Assembly (NCBI GenBank): GCA_035495315.1
Contig: DATJGF010000133.1
Coordinates: 1-6,619 of the forward strand
Direction: 5' to 3'
Source: DATJGF01 sp035495315
GTDB lineage: Bacteria; Verrucomicrobiota; Verrucomicrobiia; Limisphaerales; UBA8199
DNA length: 6,619 nucleotides
In this document: piece by piece, positions 1 through 3,842 of the stretch
Layout of the letters: the number at the start of each line of letters is the position of its first letter
Position numbering within the stretch: position 1 is the stretch's first letter
The notes under the pieces: model-generated
The model's input: only the letters and a program-made list of their open reading frames with translations
The model's database searches: none
Told to the model about the DNA's origin: nothing
Translations under genes and position numbers: made by a program

Positions 1-159
1 AATCACAAAATCGGGCGGATCGGTTCCTCGGACTACGTCTTCAATCTGCAGGTAACTCTGTAAGGCGTCAAAAACCCAGGAGGCATCAAACGCCCCCTGC
101 CTCACTTTGCCATTGGCCGCGAGGTTACGAAAAGCCGAGAAATGGGTTACGCCATTCAT
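1..159 (-). CDS. Partial hypothetical protein, C-terminus beyond left edge
   Basis: The minus strand is open from 180 down to position 1, after a TGA at 183-181. The only usable start I see is ATG at 159-157, which gives 53 residues and then runs off the window. The peptide looks protein-like: an amphipathic start (MNGVTHFSAFRNLAANGKVR), an aromatic helix-like stretch (FDASWVFDALQSYLQ) and an acidic end with TDPPDFVI at residues 46-53. A PPDF-plus-hydrophobic strand is reminiscent of the first acidic strand of some restriction-endonuclease-like folds, but this is only a resemblance and no family is assigned. No Shine-Dalgarno sequence precedes the ATG. It points away from the DUF2971 piece and overlaps that open frame by 18 bases. 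It could also be a 5'-truncated fragment rather than an intact gene. Confidence 0.45.
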   Translation of the reverse strand, partial: MNGVTHFSAFRNLAANGKVRQGAFDASWVFDALQSYLQIEDVVRGTDPPDFVI

Positions 160-354
160 TTGGGCCAGCGAAATACTAATTCACGTTTCGCAAAAGGACA
201 AAGTGCGGAATTCAGTTGGACACTGCTTACGCTTTTCAAGTACGTCTTCCCGGAGCGCATTGATATCATCGAAAAGCTCCGCATCCGATTTACTCCGCCG
301 TCGTGCTTCAACGATCCATTTGAGGGGAGGTTCTGCATCGGTTGTTGGACTTGA
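142..354 (+). pseudogene. Truncated DUF2971-family N-terminal fragment
   Basis: This frame encodes 70 residues from ATG 142 to TGA 352-354. Residues 31-61 (232-324) match the DUF2971 opening as I know it: a [LI]xKY start (LFKYVFPERIDIIEKL), a strand (RIRFTPPS), then the hallmark FNDPFE at residues 56-61. Intact DUF2971 proteins continue for roughly 200 residues or more; here the frame ends nine residues after the hallmark with GRFCIGCWT, which I cannot align with the family. Residues 1-25 do not look like the family either, so the annotated start may be artificial, and its first 18 bases overlap the divergent minus-strand frame. The function of DUF2971 is unknown; such genes are common in accessory regions. 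I call it a relic, not a working gene. A frameshift near 325 is possible, but I could not recognise the rest of the domain in the other frames. Confidence 0.55.
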
Positions 355-397
355 GTGACGCGCAGACATTGCCGGAACGCTCGACCGGATCCAGACT

Positions 398-418
398 GTT
401 TCCCGTTCGAATGGAAAC
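398..418. repeat. Short perfect inverted repeat upstream of sigma gene
   Basis: GTTTCC at 398-403 and GGAAAC at 413-418 form a perfect 6-bp stem around a 9-base spacer that itself contains the palindrome TTCGAA. It lies about 80 bases before the sigma-factor start. It has no following T-run, so it is not a classic terminator. It might be an operator or an mRNA hairpin, or chance. The GTTCGAAT in the spacer looks like a tRNA T-loop, but the flanking stem does not pair as a T-arm. Confidence 0.25.
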
Positions 419-499
419 GCAGGCCCCTTGCGGTCTGCCGTGGACCACATTTCTGTTCCATTGCTACACAAACCCGTATTAGTCATACTTGAGTTCCGA

Positions 500-1078
500 A
501 TGAGTGACGGCCAAAAGACCCCGAACGCCCTTGCACCGGGTGAAGCGCCGGCTACCGATGGCTTGTTGTCGCTCGTGTACGAGGAATTGAGGAAGCTGGC
601 GGCCAACCGCATGGCTAATGAGGCCGCCGGGCACACCTTGCAGCCTACGGCTTTGGTACACGAAGCCTGGTTGCGCCTGGTACGCGGGGGCGAGCAACGG
701 TTCGAGAATCAAGCTCATTTCTTCGCCGCGGCGGCGGAAGCGATGCGCCGCGTCCTGATTGACCACGCCCGCCGCAAGTCGGCCCGCAAACACGGTGGCG
801 GCCTCGGGCGGGTCGACCTAGAGCAGATTGATGTGCCGGCAAGGGCCGAGGACGAAACCCTTTTGCGGGTTAACGAAAGCTTGGACGCCTTGGCGCGCGA
901 GGACGCCAAAGCGGCTGAATTGGTGAAGCTGAGGTTCTTCGTTGGCCTGAGTGTCGAAGAAGCGGCGGGAGTGCTGGGCGTCACCGACCGTACCGCCCGG
1001 CGATATTGGCGCTTTGCCCGGGCTTGGTTGCTGGATGCGCTGTCCGGATTGCCGAAAGGAGGTGATCCGGAGCGGTGA
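500..1078 (+). CDS. ECF-family RNA polymerase sigma factor (Sigma70_ECF type)
   Basis: A 192-residue cytoplasmic sigma factor that would direct RNA polymerase to a specific promoter set. Region 2 spans about residues 22-95, with LVYEELRKLA (25-34), the family signature LQPTALVHEAWLRL (47-60) and FFAAAAEAMRRVLIDHARR (74-92). Region 4 spans about 123-183, with ELVKLRFFVGLSVEEAA (140-156) and a recognition helix ending in RTARRYWRFARAWLL (164-178). This matches the ECF subfamily (Pfam Sigma70_ECF, TIGR02999 type) frequently encoded beside Ser/Thr kinases in Verrucomicrobiota and Planctomycetota. The usual acidic DAED motif of region 2.2 is replaced by Gln-Pro-Thr-Ala (48-51). The frame is open back to ATG 428, but the extra 24 residues look non-family, so ATG 500 is preferred; neither start has a clear Shine-Dalgarno. 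No anti-sigma gene is adjacent. The kinase follows 34 bases downstream on the same strand. Confidence 0.93.
   Translation: MSDGQKTPNALAPGEAPATDGLLSLVYEELRKLAANRMANEAAGHTLQPTALVHEAWLRLVRGGEQRFENQAHFFAAAAEAMRRVLIDHARRKSARKHGGGLGRVDLEQIDVPARAEDETLLRVNESLDALAREDAKAAELVKLRFFVGLSVEEAAGVLGVTDRTARRYWRFARAWLLDALSGLPKGGDPER
1055..1068 (+). promoter_or_regulatory. Perfect extended Shine-Dalgarno inside sigma 3' end
   Basis: AAAGGAGGTGATCC is the exact 14-base complement of the usual bacterial 16S rRNA 3' end. It lies within the last codons of the sigma gene (Lys-Gly-Gly-Asp-Pro). The nearest downstream ATG is at 1078, overlapping the sigma stop as TGATG. Spacing from the GGAGG core is 15 bases, longer than the usual 5-9. 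It is far stronger than anything before the other starts in this window. It may load ribosomes for the region between sigma and kinase, or be a chance result of the Lys-Gly-Gly coding. Confidence 0.5.
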
Positions 1079-1158
1079 TGTCCGCTCTGGGTGACGGATT
1101 GCGCATTAGAGCATGGATGATCTGCAACGAGAGCGTTTGGATGGTTCCGACTCGATGA
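1078..1158 (+). CDS. Possible 26-codon leader/coupling peptide between sigma and kinase
   Basis: ATG at 1078 shares bases with the sigma stop (TGATG, 1076-1080). The frame reads 26 codons (starting MSALGDGLRIRAW) and stops at TGA 1156-1158, which overlaps the ATG at 1155 as ATGA. That ATG is Met15 of the kinase frame. A perfect Shine-Dalgarno lies upstream at 1055-1068. Such stop-start overlaps at both ends suggest translational coupling from sigma through a short peptide into the kinase, with the true kinase start then at 1155. The peptide matches no family I know, and the arrangement could be coincidental because it overlaps the kinase N-terminal coding in another frame. This is inference from geometry only. 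Confidence 0.25.
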   Translation: MSALGDGLRIRAWMICNESVWMVPTR

Positions 1159-3317
1159 ATGACGGGAGCGAAAAAAGGCCGCGCAGTTTGCCCGATATTT
1201 TCCTCGAAGCAGCGGAAATTGAGGAGACTTCACGACGTGCCGCGTTCCTGGATGCAGCCTGCGCTAGTGACACGTTCTTGCGCCAGCGCGTTGAGCAGTT
1301 GCTGGCCGCCGAAGAAGCGGCCGGCCCACCGAGTGCCCAGACAATAGATTCCAGCGGACCGGGAGGCGAGGCCGTGGGTACGCGGGTGGGTCGCTACAAA
1401 CTGCTGCAGCAGATTGGCGAAGGGGGTTGCGGGGCGGTGTTCATGGCGGAGCAGGAGGAGCCCGTGCGACGGCGCGTGGCCCTCAAGGTCATCAAGCTGG
1501 GCATGGATACGCGGCAGGTCGTGGCCCGGTTCGAGGCGGAGCGCCAAGCGCTGGCGCTGATGGATCATCCGAATATTGCGCGGGTGCTCGACGCCGGCGC
1601 CACCGACGCCGGCCGGCCCTATTTCGTGATGGAACTGGTCCGGGGGGTGAAAATCACCGAATATTGTGACCAACATCGGCTTTCCACCAACCAACGATTA
1701 AATCTCTTTACGCAAGTTTGCCAGGCCGTTCAGCACGCGCACCAAAAAGGCATCATTCACCGAGACCTCAAGCCCTCCAACATCCTGGTCACCGAATTGG
1801 ACGGGGTGGCGATCCCCAAGGTCATCGATTTTGGCATTGCCAAAGCCGTCGAAGGGCCTTTGACCGACAAGACGCTGTTCACCGCCTTCGAGCAGTTCCT
1901 GGGCACACCCGCCTATATGAGCCCGGAACAGGCAACGATGACGGCGGCAGACATCGACACGCGCAGTGACATTTACAGCCTGGGGGTGCTGCTTTATGAA
2001 TTGATGACCGGCCGGCAGCCGTTCGACCAGAAGGAACTTCTCCAAGCTGGCCTGATTGAGATGCGGCGAACCTTGCGGGAGCGCGAGCCGCTCCGGCCAT
2101 CCAACCGGGTTGCTGAATTGGGTGCCGACGACCTGACCCAGACCGCCATCCACCGGCGAGTCGAACCGCCTCATCTCCGGCTGCTCTTGAAAGGAGATCT
2201 GGATTGGATTGTGATGAAAGCGCTGGAAAAAGATCGGAACCGGCGTTATCAGACCGCCAACGCCCTGGCCATGGATGTTCAACGATATTTGAGCAATGAA
2301 CCGGTGCTGGCACGCCCGCCCAGCCGGCTATATCGTTTTCAAAAACTGGTCCGCCGTAATCGCGCTGTTTTTGTATCAGTCGCAGCGGTTAGCCTGGCGT
2401 TGATCGCGGGGTTCGGCACCTCCACCTGGCTTTTTTTCAAGGAACGGCAAGCAAGACTCGAAGCGCAACGAGGCCGTGAAGCCGAGGCATTGTTGCGCCG
2501 GAAAGCCGAGGCTCGTGAAATCATCGCGCAGGCAATGCCGCTGATTGAAAGAAACCAGTTTGAAAAAGCAGACCTTTTGATCGAACCACTGCTTTCTTCC
2601 GACGCGGCGGACGTGGGGATGGAAGTATTTCGTCCGTTGGGTGACCGGGCCGCACAACAGGGCAACTGGAGGCGCGCCGCCGAATATTATTCCGTTGTCG
2701 TGCGCCTGGACAAGTTCGAGCACACGGGGGTTTCTTCCAGGGATTACACCCGATACGCCGTGGTGTTGGCCGAGCTGGGCGAGCGCGCGGCCTACGAAAA
2801 ATTTTGCCGCGAACCCATCAAACGATTCGGCAACACCAGCGATCTGATTATTGCCGAACGCATCGTCAAGAACAGCCTGTTGCTGCCGCCCAGCCCGGAA
2901 CTGTTGGCCAGCCTGGCTCCTCTCGCTGATCGCATCGAGCGATCTATTCCCACCAACATTCTGTCCGCTCCTGCCAACGACACGGTTCCGTGGCGCTGCT
3001 TGGCGCTGGCGTTAATGAATTATCGGGCCGGCGATTACGCCAAAGCCGCCAGTTGGAGCACGCTCGGCCTGAAAATCGCCACCGGCCCCAGCTTCGCGCG
3101 CGTGGCCGGCCTGCACGCCATTCTCGCGATGGCCGATCATCAACTGGGCCGGGACGACGAAGCCCGGGCGGAACTGGCCGATTGCCAGCAAGTCATTGCA
3201 GAAAATTTCAAAACTCCGTTTTCGACTGCTGACATAGCGTTTGATTGGTTTCTGGCCCGGCTGCTGGAACGCGAGGCGGCAGCTTGTGTGAACGGCGCGC
3301 CGCTTGAGGCAAAATAA
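1113..3317 (+). CDS. Transmembrane Ser/Thr protein kinase with TPR-like C-terminal region
   Basis: A 734-residue Hanks-type kinase. Residues 25-71 (LPDIFLEAAEIE onward) form the helical N-terminal segment typical of this family. The kinase domain covers about 94-395: glycine loop GEGGCG (102-107), ATP-binding Lys125 in ALK, Glu143, catalytic loop HRDLKPSN (216-223), DFG (239-241), SPE in the APE position (270-272) and structural Asp286. All catalytic residues are present, so it should be active. A single membrane segment lies at about 418-442 after the basic KLVRRNR, placing the kinase in the cytoplasm and residues 443-734 outside. That part starts with a charged helix (443-470) and holds TPR-like helix pairs (about 502-533, 626-658, 660-692), without WD40 repeats. 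The start may instead be Met15 (1155), where a short upstream frame ends with an ATGA overlap; neither has a good Shine-Dalgarno directly before it. Likely partner: the adjacent sigma factor. Confidence 0.93.
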   Translation: MDDLQRERLDGSDSMNDGSEKRPRSLPDIFLEAAEIEETSRRAAFLDAACASDTFLRQRVEQLLAAEEAAGPPSAQTIDSSGPGGEAVGTRVGRYKLLQQIGEGGCGAVFMAEQEEPVRRRVALKVIKLGMDTRQVVARFEAERQALALMDHPNIARVLDAGATDAGRPYFVMELVRGVKITEYCDQHRLSTNQRLNLFTQVCQAVQHAHQKGIIHRDLKPSNILVTELDGVAIPKVIDFGIAKAVEGPLTDKTLFTAFEQFLGTPAYMSPEQATMTAADIDTRSDIYSLGVLLYELMTGRQPFDQKELLQAGLIEMRRTLREREPLRPSNRVAELGADDLTQTAIHRRVEPPHLRLLLKGDLDWIVMKALEKDRNRRYQTANALAMDVQRYLSNEPVLARPPSRLYRFQKLVRRNRAVFVSVAAVSLALIAGFGTSTWLFFKERQARLEAQRGREAEALLRRKAEAREIIAQAMPLIERNQFEKADLLIEPLLSSDAADVGMEVFRPLGDRAAQQGNWRRAAEYYSVVVRLDKFEHTGVSSRDYTRYAVVLAELGERAAYEKFCREPIKRFGNTSDLIIAERIVKNSLLLPPSPELLASLAPLADRIERSIPTNILSAPANDTVPWRCLALALMNYRAGDYAKAASWSTLGLKIATGPSFARVAGLHAILAMADHQLGRDDEARAELADCQQVIAENFKTPFSTADIAFDWFLARLLEREAAACVNGAPLEAK

Positions 3318-3384
3318 CCGTTTCGCTTTTCCCGTCGGTATCAGCAGCGGTTAAGGCGCCGGCCAAAATAACACCGTTCGTTGA

Positions 3385-3600
3385 AAAGAACCCAAGAGAA
3401 TTGGCAGGGATGGGCCGCTATTTTCGCTCGACGGGGCGAAGTGGCAGCCTTATGGCGGGCATGGGGAAGCCAGACTATGCTCGCCGCATCGCGACGACAA
3501 ATCGGTCCGGGCCCGTTATCTCAAGCTGACCATTTTGAAGGGTGAGCCGGGATTGTGGAAATTTCGCGTTTACGGCCAGGTTGCCAGGGCGCCACGATAA
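3385..3600 (+). pseudogene. C-terminal remnant of a carbohydrate-binding (F5/8 type C-like) domain protein
   Basis: After a TGA at 3382-3384 this frame is open for 71 codons up to TAA 3598-3600, with no ATG, GTG or TTG start usable for a domain. The peptide has the pattern of the end of a discoidin-like domain from secreted glycoside hydrolases: FSLDGAKWQPYG (residues 13-24, the 'strand - DG - xxW - xxY' turn), a polar linker, then VRARYLKLTILKGEPGLWKF (41-60) followed by RVYG. The ARYLKLT strand followed by GLWxFxVYG is the usual closing strand pair of such domains. No signal peptide or catalytic part remains. It is therefore a 5'-deleted relic, probably of a glycan-degrading enzyme, lying on the same strand as and before the lyase gene. 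The family name is from pattern memory; the coding character and missing start are seen directly. Confidence 0.55.
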
Positions 3601-3635
3601 TCTCCGTTGGATTCTTCATATCCAAAAGGTGGTTA

Positions 3636-3660
3636 GGAACTAATTCCGAATATTAGTCAT
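3636..3660 (+). promoter_or_regulatory. Weak ECF-like promoter motif with inverted repeat upstream of lyase
   Basis: GGAAC (3636-3640) is followed after 15 bases by GTCAT (3656-3660), loosely like the GGAAC / CGTC elements of many ECF-dependent promoters. Inside it ACTAAT (3639-3644) and ATTAGT (3652-3657) form a 6-bp inverted repeat with a 7-base loop. It would leave an untranslated leader of about 180 bases before ATG 3843. The match is short and the spacing is slightly below the usual 16-17, so it is only a candidate. Confidence 0.2.
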
Positions 3661-3842
3661 TCCTGTTACTGGGAACACTTTCTCGCCATTGCAATCGCAT
3701 CTTCCGGGTGGGATGCTTCTTGCAAATCCCGACCGATGAAGTGCCACCATTGCCGCCTTGTGCTTGATCGACAGAAGCTTTCCATCTCTTTCCCCTAAGC
3801 CTGATTTGCTCTCCGAAAAACCCAACCAGACAGTAATCGTAT

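Larger units (their letters stand above)
3318..3842. other. Gap between kinase and lyase genes
   Basis: This 525-base stretch holds no intact gene. Just after the kinase stop there is an inverted repeat, TAACCG (3315-3320) with CGGTTA (3348-3353), but its 27-base loop and lack of a T-run argue against a terminator. Positions 3385-3600 carry a carbohydrate-binding domain remnant (separate entry). The last 242 bases (3601-3842) are the leader of the lyase gene and contain one ECF-like motif with an overlapping inverted repeat (3636-3660). I see no RNA gene, riboswitch or mobile-element end. Minus-strand open frames in 3640-4202 have no recognisable protein character and mostly overlap the lyase. 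Confidence 0.6.

Noticed and set aside
398..418. tRNA T-arm resemblance (GTTCGAAT)
   Set aside because: Positions flanking the loop do not form the five-pair T stem, and no acceptor, anticodon arm or CCA end is present.
461..489. Sigma-70-like promoter TTGCTA - 17 bases - CATACT before the sigma gene
   Set aside because: Each box matches only four of six consensus bases, and transcription would start almost at the ATG; too weak to list.
428..499. Longer sigma start at ATG 428
   Set aside because: The 24 added residues do not resemble the family N-terminus, which typically starts near the MSDG at 500, and no Shine-Dalgarno favours it.
181..636. Minus-strand open frame of 151 codons
   Set aside because: It lies antisense across the DUF2971-like stretch and the sigma N-terminus, has no recognisable domain, and the plus-strand proteins explain the coding signal better.
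3315..3353. Terminator after the kinase
   Set aside because: The TAACCG/CGGTTA pair has a 27-base loop and no T-run, so it does not fit an intrinsic terminator.
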